DNA of 64,000 nt from Anaerotignum sp. MB30-C6 (GTDB lineage: Bacteria; Bacillota; Clostridia; Lachnospirales; Anaerotignaceae), in NCBI RefSeq assembly GCF_030908465.1, contig NZ_CP133078.1, positions 2,914,001 to 2,978,000 on the forward strand, given 5' to 3'. The notes beneath the pieces are model-generated. The model was not told where the DNA came from. It saw only the letters and a program-made list of their open reading frames with translations, and did no database searches. Of the stretch, positions 27,250-35,218 are shown one piece after another (the stretch's first letter is position 1; each line of letters opens with the position of its first letter). The translations under genes were made by a program, and so were the position numbers.

Positions 27250-27838
27250 CCATCCTTTTCCGTCTATAATTCATTGCCTGTATCTTAAAGACACTTGCCC
27301 GCAACAAACTTTCCTCTGTTCTAAGGAGTTCTAAAAACTCACATCCGTAGGCAAACATATTATAGTTTGCAACTTCTTTGCGCAAAATTTTAAATTTCAC
27401 CACAATGGGTGTGTCTATCCAACTAGTCATAAATAAGTATTCATAATCCATATTTAGCTCTTCTTCACAAAGAAAACACATTCCACCACAGCTTAAATCC
27501 CTTAAGCTAACCTCTACAGGAATATCTCTCCCATCTTCGGTATAAAAAATTGTTGATTGAATTTCCACTTCAACCCTAACATCTTTATGTAATAATGGAG
27601 CCAAATTTCTAACTTCATTTAAATGGATTTTGCCATAGGAAATTTCGCTAATGTCTGCATCGTAAATTTGATTATATTTATCCTCCACTTGGAAAATAAC
27701 TTTATCTCCTTCTTCGAACTGACCTAAAGTATCTTCTTCAAAGGGTATTAAAAAAGATACTCCATTTCCCATAAAACTTAAATCTGCATAATCAATCACA
27801 CTGCTTTTTTCGTCTAGTAAAATACACTTAATTGACAA
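27230..27838 (-). CDS. PilZ domain protein (YcgR-like)
   Basis: A 202-residue cytosolic protein with an N-terminal YcgR-like beta domain (about 1-95) and a PilZ domain (about 100-195). PilZ proteins bind cyclic di-GMP and alter motility or surface functions. The DxSxxG half-site is clear (RDLSCGGMCF), but the usual RxxxR stretch before it is not: only GRD and SLRD provide Arg near this region. Binding may therefore be altered. The gene lies 54 bases after the ylqH-like gene and overlaps the SLH gene, so control of that surface protein or of flagella is plausible. Confidence 0.82.
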   Translation of the reverse strand: MSIKCILLDEKSSVIDYADLSFMGNGVSFLIPFEEDTLGQFEEGDKVIFQVEDKYNQIYDADISEISYGKIHLNEVRNLAPLLHKDVRVEVEIQSTIFYTEDGRDIPVEVSLRDLSCGGMCFLCEEELNMDYEYLFMTSWIDTPIVVKFKILRKEVANYNMFAYGCEFLELLRTEESLLRASVFKIQAMNYRRKRMDEDDAV

Positions 27839-27892
27839 GGTCTATCCCTCCAAACGATCCCCAAATATTTATTTTTCATTTGTCCAATAAAA

Positions 27893-28198
27893 CTACCTTT
27901 TCTCCGTGTCAGCCTCGGCTTCATTCGGTAAATTCGGTGAAAATTTTAGAAAATATACATAGATGTCAACGATTGCTTTATATAGCTCCTCGGGAACCTC
28001 AGCACCTAATTCAAGTCTGGATAAAATCGTTGCCAAAGATGAATCTTCATACACTGGAATACTATTATCAGATGCAACCTCCACAATTTTCTCAGCCATA
28101 TGTCCCATACCTGCCGCTACGATAACTGGCGCAATCTGATCGTTGTCATATTTTAAGGCCACTGCCTTTTTACCAATCTTATCCTTATATCTTGACAT
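27893..28198 (-). CDS. FlhB C-terminal-domain-like protein (YlqH type)
   Basis: A 101-residue stand-alone version of the cytosolic tail of the flagellar export-gate protein FlhB (EscU/YscU fold). It shows KAVALKYDNDQIAPVIVAAG, then MAEKIVEVASDNSIPVYEDS, LATILSRLELGAEVPEELYK and AIVDIYVYFL. The autocleavage NPTH of FlhB is replaced by KYDND, so it should not self-cleave. In Bacillus subtilis the equivalent YlqH sits beside YlqG, and the same pairing occurs here (14-base overlap with the preceding gene). It probably interacts with the flagellar export apparatus; its exact role is unproven. Confidence 0.85.
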   Translation of the reverse strand: MSRYKDKIGKKAVALKYDNDQIAPVIVAAGMGHMAEKIVEVASDNSIPVYEDSSLATILSRLELGAEVPEELYKAIVDIYVYFLKFSPNLPNEAEADTEKR

Positions 28199-29597
28199 TT
28201 ACAGTATTTTTCCTTTCGTAAATTTTCGGAAAAACCTCAGATATGCTTACGGGAGCCTTGCTTTTGTCCACGGAAATAGAACCGATGGAAAAGCCGTTTC
28301 TCTCCAATATTTCTGTAAGTCCTGCCCGTATGCCCTTGTCCAAGGCAATTATTTTTTCTGGGCAAAAAACCTGCATATCTATCTTTCCTTTTTTGTGCAT
28401 TAAAATTAAATCAAAAAATCCTACATCTTTTATGTCGAACTTAATTAACAGTTTTGTCTTTCTTTCGTTTTCTCCATGTATTCCCTCCTCATCATCGGGA
28501 TCAATCCAAAGCTCAGAAAACATCATATTTCCATCAATATTTAGTGGAAGCATGATATGCAGTAATGGTACATAAACGCTTTCACTTAAGAGCATGGATG
28601 ATAGGATGCCTTTAAATACATCGATATTTTCGTAGCCGGCCTCGCCCCGAATACCTCTTTCTAAAATGTTGATTAGTTTCTGGTTAAATTCATTTCCCCT
28701 GGATTCCTCCGAGAATTTTTGTATTAAAACATTGGCAAACTTTTCAGGATCTATATTCCCAAGTTTATCCTTTATTACATTATAGTTCATTAATCCCTCA
28801 AATGCATCAATAAATCCATTTTTATTTCCATTTTCGTAACGAGCAATGTTTAGAGTAAGAGATGAAATCAAATCCCTGACCCGCCCAAAATCGTTTGTAT
28901 ATTTAATATATTTTGATAAATAGGGAATAATCTCTTTTTTTAAGATTTCCAAGTTTTTAGTTACATCCCCAGGCTTTGCATTTTCATCCAGCCGTCCCAC
29001 AATTTCTAGTAACTGCTCTGAGTAACTTTTGGGCATGTTTTTTAACAAGTTTGAAAGGTCAATAAAAATGTTATTCAAAACATGCTTACTCCCTGTAAAG
29101 TCGTTATATTTTTTCAATAAATCTAAAACTCTGGCATTTAAGTCGGAAGAATTTGACTCAGAAAGGACATTGCGTAAAAAGTCGAAAAAAGCTCCGCCAA
29201 ACTTTGTGGCCTCTCCTGCTTGATTTTTGAAAAAGCCTTGGAGCTCTTCCTTGGAGAACTTCATCATCTCTAAAAACTCTGATATTTCTTGGGCAAAGTT
29301 TTCACCAAGACCCGAGCTTACCAAATTCCCCATTTTTACAAACATCAAATCCGCCATAAGCTCCGTTGTAGAAGGCATTTCTTTTAATATTTTTAAAAAC
29401 CCCTCATAATTGGAGTTTTGATATTGTACGAAGTTATTTTGCTGATAGTCTGCATTGGCAGACTTACTGTCGGGCCTTGTAACCTTATTTATATTCGTTA
29501 CATTATTAATATTAGGGTCATTTGTGGAAATAGGATTGGTTCTTGAGGTATTCTCATATCCAGAAACAGGGGTAGAGACTTTTAATACATTTGACAT
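28185..29597 (-). CDS. YlqG-like protein with a FliK-type C-terminal domain
   Basis: A 470-residue cytosolic protein. The N-terminal 70 residues are polar and disordered (Ser, Asn, Thr rich), the middle is helical (MADLMFVKMGNLVSSG, then LKNMPKSYSEQLLEIVG), and the last 130 residues resemble the hook-length-control (Flg_hook) domain (LLIKFDIKDVGFFDLILMHK, KIDMQVFCPE, then LTEILERNGFSIGSISVD). The start at 29597 (GGAAGTGA upstream) is chosen over an ATG eight codons earlier. Overlap with a YlqH-like gene supports a YlqG identity. It heads a leftward operon divergent from cheA. Confidence 0.7.
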   Translation of the reverse strand: MSNVLKVSTPVSGYENTSRTNPISTNDPNINNVTNINKVTRPDSKSANADYQQNNFVQYQNSNYEGFLKILKEMPSTTELMADLMFVKMGNLVSSGLGENFAQEISEFLEMMKFSKEELQGFFKNQAGEATKFGGAFFDFLRNVLSESNSSDLNARVLDLLKKYNDFTGSKHVLNNIFIDLSNLLKNMPKSYSEQLLEIVGRLDENAKPGDVTKNLEILKKEIIPYLSKYIKYTNDFGRVRDLISSLTLNIARYENGNKNGFIDAFEGLMNYNVIKDKLGNIDPEKFANVLIQKFSEESRGNEFNQKLINILERGIRGEAGYENIDVFKGILSSMLLSESVYVPLLHIMLPLNIDGNMMFSELWIDPDDEEGIHGENERKTKLLIKFDIKDVGFFDLILMHKKGKIDMQVFCPEKIIALDKGIRAGLTEILERNGFSIGSISVDKSKAPVSISEVFPKIYERKNTVNVKI

Positions 29598-29711
29598 AAT
29601 TTCACTTCCTTTCCTTTTCACTATTATGATTTACATCTTTTTGTCGATTAAATTATATAGTATAATTAACCAAATGGTATAACTTATTTTTTTCTAAGGT
29701 GGTGCTCATGA

Positions 29712-31817
29712 ATGAACAACGGCATGGATAGTATGATTGATATGTATCTTTTCGAAACAAACTCTCTACTTGAGCAGTTGGAAAATATTATGCTTGAAGC
29801 AGAAAAAGCAAAAGCATTTTCTTCCGAAGATATTGACGAAATTTTCCGCATTATGCATACAATCAAAGGTTCCTCTGCAATGATGGAATTCGACTCTATT
29901 TCTAAAATAGCACATAGAGTTGAAGACCTTTTCTTTATCTTTAGACAGAACAATACAACAAATACCTTTTCGGAACCCATGCGCAAAGAGCTTTTTGATT
30001 TAATACTTAAAACAAATGACTTTATGTGCACAGAGGTAGCGAAAATCGAACAAAATGAACCTATCACTGATAATATCGACAATTTTATAACCGATATTAA
30101 TACTTTTATCGAAAAATTGAACTCCAATGAAGCAAGTCCAGCAGAAAGTGCAGTAGTATCAAAAACGGATGACAAACACAACGTACCACAAAACGAGGCT
30201 TCTTTGCAATCCATTCCTGCAACAACCTCACCATATATCATTAAAATTCTATTTGATGATGGTTGTGGAATGGAACATTTGCGTGCGTTTATGGTAAAAA
30301 GCTCCGTGGCTGAGGCAATTGGAAACATATTTAAGTTTTATCCCGAAGATGTAGAAACCAACGCCGAAACTTGCAACTATATTATTGATAACGGCTTTTT
30401 CATTTTCCTTGATGATGAAAATTTGGTGGATTCTACAGTGGCTGCAATTAAGAATTCCCTCAACATTGCCTCTTTTGAAGTTATGTTGAACCCAGCTTTG
30501 GAAAATACTCAAAAAAAAGGGAACGAAAGTGATGCTCCCTCCAAAGAGAAGGCTGGAAGTAGTGTTGCTACCAGCAAAAGCAAAGCAAATAAAGGAAACA
30601 ACGGTTCTGCCGCTTCCCATCAACAGACAAAGCAAAGCATTATTAGCGTGAACCTGTCCAAGCTTGATAAACTCATGGCGATTGTTGGTGAAATCGTAAT
30701 CACTGAATCCATGGTAACATCATCTCCTGACCTAAAGGGGCTTAAGCTGGATAACTTCACAAAGTCTGCCAGACAGTTAAGAAAATTAACTGATGAATTG
30801 CAAGATATTGCTATGTCAATGCGTATGGTTCCTATCTCTGGTGTATTTAATAAAATGAACCGTATTGTGCGTGATATGGGGCAAAGTTTAAATAAAGACG
30901 TTCGTCTTACCATTATCGGTGAAAACACGGAATTGGACAAAACCATTGTGGATAGTATCAATGACCCCTTAATCCATATTGTTAGAAACTCTATGGACCA
31001 TGGTATCGAAGCCCGTGTAGAAGACAGAATTGCCGCTGGCAAGGACCCTCAGGGCGAAGTTATTCTTGAAGCAAAACATACAGGTAGTGATATCATTATC
31101 ACCATATCCGATGATGGTGCTGGCGTTGATACGGAAAAAGTAATGGAAAAGGCAAAACGCAACGGCATATTGACAAAGCCAGAAAGTGAATATACAAAAA
31201 AAGAAGCCCTTTCCCTTCTCCTTGCCGCCGGTTTTTCTACCAATGAAGCCGTTACTGAGTATTCAGGACGTGGTGTTGGCATGGACGTAGTAAAACAAAA
31301 CATTGAAAAAGTTGGTGGCATTGTTTCTATTGACAGCGAACTGGGCGAAGGCACTTGCATTACCCTAAAAATTCCTTTAACTTTAGCAATTGTTGATGGT
31401 ATGGAAATTGCCGTTGGTAAATCCACCTTTACGATGCCAATTACAAATATCAGACAGTCCTTTAAGTGTGAGCGTGAAGATGTCATCCTTGACTCTTTGG
31501 GCAATGAAATTATTGAACGTATGGGGAACTATTATTCCATTATCCGTTTACACAGCCTGTATAATATTGAAACAGAGATTACTGACATTGAAGACGGCAT
31601 TTTGGTATGGGTTGAAGCCAGCGACAAATCCTACTGCCTATTCGTTGATAGCTTTATTGGGGAACAACAGGTGGTTGTAAAACCTTTGCCCACATATCTC
31701 AATAGTTTTAATATTAAAAACTCTGGGGTTGCAGGATGCACCATTTTAGGCGATGGTAATATTAGCATTATCTTGGATGCCCTTAGTCTTCATACAGCAT
31801 TCATGAATTCGTTATAA
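29712..31817 (+). CDS. cheA: Chemotaxis histidine kinase CheA
   Basis: The 701-residue central kinase of chemotaxis, which phosphorylates CheY and CheB. Domains: HPt (1-110) with phospho-acceptor His49 in IFRIMHTIKGSSAMMEF; a P2-like region (about 170-260); a charged linker; dimerisation helices (SKLDKLMAIVGEIVITESM); HATPase with N-box NDPLIHIVRNSMDHG and G-boxes ISDDGAGVD and YSGRGVGMDVVKQN; and a C-terminal CheW-like domain. The start at 29712 follows AAGGTGG; the ATG four bases earlier opens a frame that stops after seven codons. First gene of cheA-cheW-cheR-cheB. Confidence 0.97.
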   Translation: MNNGMDSMIDMYLFETNSLLEQLENIMLEAEKAKAFSSEDIDEIFRIMHTIKGSSAMMEFDSISKIAHRVEDLFFIFRQNNTTNTFSEPMRKELFDLILKTNDFMCTEVAKIEQNEPITDNIDNFITDINTFIEKLNSNEASPAESAVVSKTDDKHNVPQNEASLQSIPATTSPYIIKILFDDGCGMEHLRAFMVKSSVAEAIGNIFKFYPEDVETNAETCNYIIDNGFFIFLDDENLVDSTVAAIKNSLNIASFEVMLNPALENTQKKGNESDAPSKEKAGSSVATSKSKANKGNNGSAASHQQTKQSIISVNLSKLDKLMAIVGEIVITESMVTSSPDLKGLKLDNFTKSARQLRKLTDELQDIAMSMRMVPISGVFNKMNRIVRDMGQSLNKDVRLTIIGENTELDKTIVDSINDPLIHIVRNSMDHGIEARVEDRIAAGKDPQGEVILEAKHTGSDIIITISDDGAGVDTEKVMEKAKRNGILTKPESEYTKKEALSLLLAAGFSTNEAVTEYSGRGVGMDVVKQNIEKVGGIVSIDSELGEGTCITLKIPLTLAIVDGMEIAVGKSTFTMPITNIRQSFKCEREDVILDSLGNEIIERMGNYYSIIRLHSLYNIETEITDIEDGILVWVEASDKSYCLFVDSFIGEQQVVVKPLPTYLNSFNIKNSGVAGCTILGDGNISIILDALSLHTAFMNSL

Positions 31818-31831
31818 GGGGGAATGTGAAA

Positions 31832-32308
31832 ATGAATATGTCAAATAATTTTTCTGAAATAATGGATGAGGATTTTATGGTAACAGAAGCAGATGATAAC
31901 GTGAACAAGTACCTCACCTTTATCTCTGCAGAATTAACCTATGGAATACCCATCGAAAACGTAGTAGAAATTATAACAAATCCCAGCATCACACCTCTAC
32001 CTATGGTTCCCACATTCGTAAAGGGTATCATTAACCTAAGAGGCCAGATTGTTCCCATTATTGATATTCGGGAAATCATGAACAAGCCTGTTTGCGAAGA
32101 TACTTCTATACTATGCGTAATCATTTTAGAAATTGGTTCGATTTCCATTGGTATTTTGGTTGATACCGTTTTACAGGTAATCAATGCACCCAATAAGATG
32201 TCTGAACCACCCTCTAAAAATCTTGACTTCATTAGTGGAATGACAAATCTTAGTGATGGCAGCATCATGTTCTGCTTAGATTGTGATGCGTTAGTTAGCA
32301 ATAAATAA
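31832..32308 (+). CDS. cheW: Chemotaxis coupling protein CheW
   Basis: A scaffold of 158 residues that links receptors to CheA. The CheW fold is clear: YLTFISAELTYGIPIENVVE, PMVPTFVKGIINLRGQIVPI with the conserved NLRG motif, and GILVDTVLQVINAPNKM. I start at ATG 31832 with GGGGG nine bases upstream; the frame is also open from a GTG at 31826, but that lies too close to the binding site. It follows cheA by 14 bases. Confidence 0.95.
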   Translation: MNMSNNFSEIMDEDFMVTEADDNVNKYLTFISAELTYGIPIENVVEIITNPSITPLPMVPTFVKGIINLRGQIVPIIDIREIMNKPVCEDTSILCVIILEIGSISIGILVDTVLQVINAPNKMSEPPSKNLDFISGMTNLSDGSIMFCLDCDALVSNK

Positions 32309-32325
32309 AATAAGGTGGTACATGA

Positions 32326-33138
32326 ATGAATATATTAAAAGAAGAAGACTTTATCCGTTTATATACCTTCATCCAAAAAAAATACGGGATAAATCTCTCT
32401 AAGAAAAAACAGTTAATTGAAGGTCGGCTAAACTCAACCCTCTTTACAATGGGATTTACTGATTTTTCCGAATATGTTGATTATATCCTTACCAAAGCCT
32501 CGGAAAAAGACATTGAGGTAATGTTAAATAAGCTTACAACGAACTATACGTATTTTATGCGAGAGAAGGTACATTTTGATTTTTTCACTCATACGATACT
32601 GCCTGCCCTCGTAAAAAATAAAAAGGATAAGGTCTTAAGTATTTGGAGTGCAGGATGCTCTACGGGGCAAGAACCCTACACCCTCTCCATTTTAATCAAA
32701 GAGTTTTTAGGCAAAGAAGCACCTTTGTGGGACACTAGAGTCTTGGCAACAGATATTTCCCAAAAGGTTTTGCTCCAAGCTCAAAAAGGCGTATATCCCC
32801 AAGACTCTTTAAAAGATATGCCCAGCGAATGGGTACGTAAATATTTTAGGCGTGTTGGGAATACTGATCAGTATGAAGTGACACCGGAATTAAAAGCAAA
32901 CGTAATTTTTAAAACCTTTAATCTTATGGATCCAATTCAATTTAAGATTCCATTTGATGTAATTTTTTGTCGAAATGTAATGATTTATTTTAACCAACCC
33001 ACAAAAGATGCTTTGGTAAATAGATTTTATAATTCTACCAAACCGGGCGGATACCTTATTATTGGACTTTCAGAAACAATTAATAAGAACAGTTCAAATT
33101 ATAAATATATCATGCCTGCTACGTACCGAAAAATTTAA
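32326..33138 (+). CDS. cheR: Chemotaxis protein methyltransferase CheR
   Basis: Methylates glutamates on chemoreceptors using S-adenosylmethionine, tuning adaptation against CheB. The 270-residue protein has an N-terminal helical CheR domain (YGINLSKKKQLIEGRLNSTL, then LNKLTTNYTYFMREKVHFDF) and a C-terminal SAM domain with SIWSAGCSTGQEPYTLSIL, LATDISQKVLLQAQKGVYP and DVIFCRNVMIYFNQPTKDAL. Family length. Lies 17 bases after cheW. Confidence 0.96.
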   Translation: MNILKEEDFIRLYTFIQKKYGINLSKKKQLIEGRLNSTLFTMGFTDFSEYVDYILTKASEKDIEVMLNKLTTNYTYFMREKVHFDFFTHTILPALVKNKKDKVLSIWSAGCSTGQEPYTLSILIKEFLGKEAPLWDTRVLATDISQKVLLQAQKGVYPQDSLKDMPSEWVRKYFRRVGNTDQYEVTPELKANVIFKTFNLMDPIQFKIPFDVIFCRNVMIYFNQPTKDALVNRFYNSTKPGGYLIIGLSETINKNSSNYKYIMPATYRKI

Positions 33139-33163
33139 AATGTAAAAAGAAAGGTAGCTTTAA

Positions 33164-34210
33164 ATGAACAAAAAAATTAAGGTATTAGTCGTAGATGACT
33201 CGCTATTCTTCCGAGGAGTACTCACAAAAAAACTTGCTGAATTCAGCAATATCGAAGTTTTGGGATATGCTAGAGATGCCTTTGAAGCAAAGGAAAAGAT
33301 ACCGGAGCTAAAGCCTGATGTTGTTACCCTTGACGTTGAAATGCCTAAACTAAACGGAATTGAATTCCTAAAACAGCTCCTTCCTGAGCATCCTGTTCCC
33401 GTTGTATTGGTTTCATCCGTCAGCATTAATGTATTTGATGCGTTGGCAGCAGGCGCAGTGGATTTTGTTAGAAAGCCTGACCTTTCTAAAGTAGATACTA
33501 TTTCATCTTTTATGAATGAGCTTGCATCAAAAATTACCATTGCAAGCCGTGCCAAGGTAACTACAAACAAAAGCAAAAGTGCAGTCTCGACGCTGACAAG
33601 AAACAGTTTCATGCCAATAAAAACATCTCCGTTGGCAAACGCAACAATCATCGCCCTTGGTGCATCCACGGGTGGAACAGAGGCGACCATTTCTGTCATC
33701 AAGGATTTGCCTCCAGACACCCCAGGCATTTTGGTTGTGCAGCATATGCCCCCTGGGTTTACAAAAATGTATGCCGAAAGGTTAAATCGCATTTGCAAAA
33801 TGGAGGTTCGTGAAGCTGTTGATGGAGATATCGTGAAAAATGGCTTAGTTCTCATTGCTCCCGGCGATTATCACATGAGGCTTGCAAAAATGGGTCCTAA
33901 CTTCGTAGTAAAATGTTTTCAAGCAGATAAAGTAAGCGGCCACCGCCCATCCGTTGATGTGTTGTTTAATTCCGTTGCGGAAGTGGCAAAAAAAAATGCC
34001 GTTGGCATTATTATGACAGGAATGGGAAGGGACGGAGCCCAGGGGCTTTTGAATATGCGTAAACAAGGGGCTTATACCATAGGCCAAAGCAGGGAATCTT
34101 GCGTTGTGTATGGTATGCCCATGGAAGCAAAAAACATTGGCGCTGTAACCATCGAAGCTTCAAGTGAAAATATTCCCCATGTTTTGCGTAAACACCTGTC
34201 AATGCTTTAA
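33164..34210 (+). CDS. cheB: Chemotaxis methylesterase CheB
   Basis: Removes methyl groups from, or deamidates, chemoreceptors when phosphorylated by CheA. The 348-residue protein has a receiver domain with VVDDS, phospho-acceptor Asp57 (VTLDVEMP) and the Lys in VRKPDL, a linker, then the esterase domain with catalytic Ser168 (LGASTGG), His194 (VVQHMPPGF) and the Asp in TGMGRDGAQG. Last gene of the che cluster; cheY, cheC and cheD are not in this window. A terminator follows. Confidence 0.97.
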   Translation: MNKKIKVLVVDDSLFFRGVLTKKLAEFSNIEVLGYARDAFEAKEKIPELKPDVVTLDVEMPKLNGIEFLKQLLPEHPVPVVLVSSVSINVFDALAAGAVDFVRKPDLSKVDTISSFMNELASKITIASRAKVTTNKSKSAVSTLTRNSFMPIKTSPLANATIIALGASTGGTEATISVIKDLPPDTPGILVVQHMPPGFTKMYAERLNRICKMEVREAVDGDIVKNGLVLIAPGDYHMRLAKMGPNFVVKCFQADKVSGHRPSVDVLFNSVAEVAKKNAVGIIMTGMGRDGAQGLLNMRKQGAYTIGQSRESCVVYGMPMEAKNIGAVTIEASSENIPHVLRKHLSML

Positions 34211-34241
34211 GTCAATGACTTTGGGTATTGGACTGACATAA

Positions 34242-34276
34242 GAAGTGTCACCCCACCTAAAAAGGTGGGGAACTTC
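34242..34276 (+). other. Hairpin after cheB
   Basis: CCCCACCT-AAAA-AGGTGGGG (34251-34270) with an outer GAAGT/ACTTC pair. No T-run follows, so it is not itself a terminator. It may be a message-stabilising structure or a remnant of a palindrome-bearing mobile element. Confidence 0.6.
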
Positions 34277-34288
34277 CTAAGTCCGCTG

Positions 34289-34316
34289 GCACACCTTTTT
34301 TAAGGTGTGCTTTTTT
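34289..34316 (+). terminator. Terminator between cheB and flgM
   Basis: GCACACCTT/AAGGTGTGC, 4-base loop, then TTTTTTATTTTTT. It separates the che genes from the flgM operon. Confidence 0.92.
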
Positions 34317-34354
34317 ATTTTTTAAAATAGAAATATTATTATTTTGCCGTCCTT

Positions 34355-34362
34355 GCCGATAT
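34355..34362 (+). promoter_or_regulatory. Candidate Sigma-28 (SigD) -10 box of the flgM operon
   Basis: GCCGATAT matches the flagellar Sigma-28 -10 element, 45 bases before flgM. The expected TAAA -35 is not at the right distance, so only half of the site is supported. Class-III control of flgM-flgK-flgL operons by this factor is usual. Confidence 0.5.
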
Positions 34363-34406
34363 ATATATAAGAACATAATTATCTGATAAATATTAAGGAG
34401 AATTAT

Positions 34407-34709
34407 ATGAAGGTTACTTTAAATAGTTTTTTTAATCTGCAGCCTACCAACAAAAACAAAGAAAAAACCACGCAGATTCCTGCACAAAACGCTACCGCCA
34501 GGAATAAAAACTGCGACGAAATAATTATAAGTGCAAAATTTGAAAAAGCGGATGAAAGCCGCTTTGTTAGCGAGCTTAAAAATAATATCTCCACAGAAGT
34601 CAATACACCTTGTTCCGAAGAAAAAATAGCCAACTTAAAACAACAAATCGCAGAAGGAACATATAAAATCGATATTGATGAAATTGCAAAAAAAATGTTG
34701 CTTCAGTAG
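34407..34709 (+). CDS. flgM: Anti-Sigma-28 factor FlgM
   Basis: Holds the flagellar sigma factor inactive until the hook is complete, then is exported. The 100-residue protein has a disordered, Asn/Lys/Thr-rich N-terminal half and the conserved C-terminal binding part (EEKIANLKQQIAEGTYKIDI, then DEIAKKMLL). The start has AAGGAG seven bases upstream. It heads the flgM-csrA operon. Confidence 0.93.
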   Translation: MKVTLNSFFNLQPTNKNKEKTTQIPAQNATARNKNCDEIIISAKFEKADESRFVSELKNNISTEVNTPCSEEKIANLKQQIAEGTYKIDIDEIAKKMLLQ

Positions 34710-34730
34710 TATAGAAAAGGATGAAAAAAA

Positions 34731-35186
34731 ATGATCACTATTTTAGATTTTAACACCATAGTTTTAAGCTTAATCGAACTTCTTAGAAACCTGACTATCA
34801 TTGAGCAAGACAAGTTAAAAGCGGTTACTTCCAATGATTTAGACGCTTTAAATAATTGCATTAAAAGCGAACAGGTTGAAGTGTTAAAGTTAAAGGGCTT
34901 AGACAAAAAGCGAGAGCAGATTCAAGCTGCCTTGGGCTTTGAAAATCTTACTTTCAAAGAAATGATTCCCTTGTTACCAACGGAGCAAAAAGAAGAAAGC
35001 CAAAAGCTCTATACCACCCTTCAGCAAACAACCAATGAATTTACTGCAATCAACAATAGTGTAAAAACCGCCATTGACGTCAACCTACACACCATCAATG
35101 CAGCCATTAGCAAATTAAACATAAACCCAGACAACGAAGGAAAGCAAGGACCCTCTGGGAGTAATTTGAAAAATATATTTGCTTAA
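34731..35186 (+). CDS. flgN: FlgN family export chaperone
   Basis: Chaperone that escorts the hook-filament junction proteins FlgK and FlgL to the export gate. The 151-residue, nearly all-helical protein has LIELLRNLTIIEQDKLKAVT near its N-terminus, KREQIQAALGFENLTFKEM in the middle and a disordered Gly/Ser/Asn tail. Position between flgM and flgK is the family's usual one. Confidence 0.9.
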   Translation: MITILDFNTIVLSLIELLRNLTIIEQDKLKAVTSNDLDALNNCIKSEQVEVLKLKGLDKKREQIQAALGFENLTFKEMIPLLPTEQKEESQKLYTTLQQTTNEFTAINNSVKTAIDVNLHTINAAISKLNINPDNEGKQGPSGSNLKNIFA

Positions 35187-35218
35187 TCACTTCATAAATC
35201 ACCAAAGGGGGAAATTGA

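Noticed and set aside
29684..31504. Minus-strand open frames of 128-214 codons opposite cheA
   Set aside because: cheA is unambiguous on the plus strand; the antisense frames have compositions typical of mirrored codons and no binding sites.
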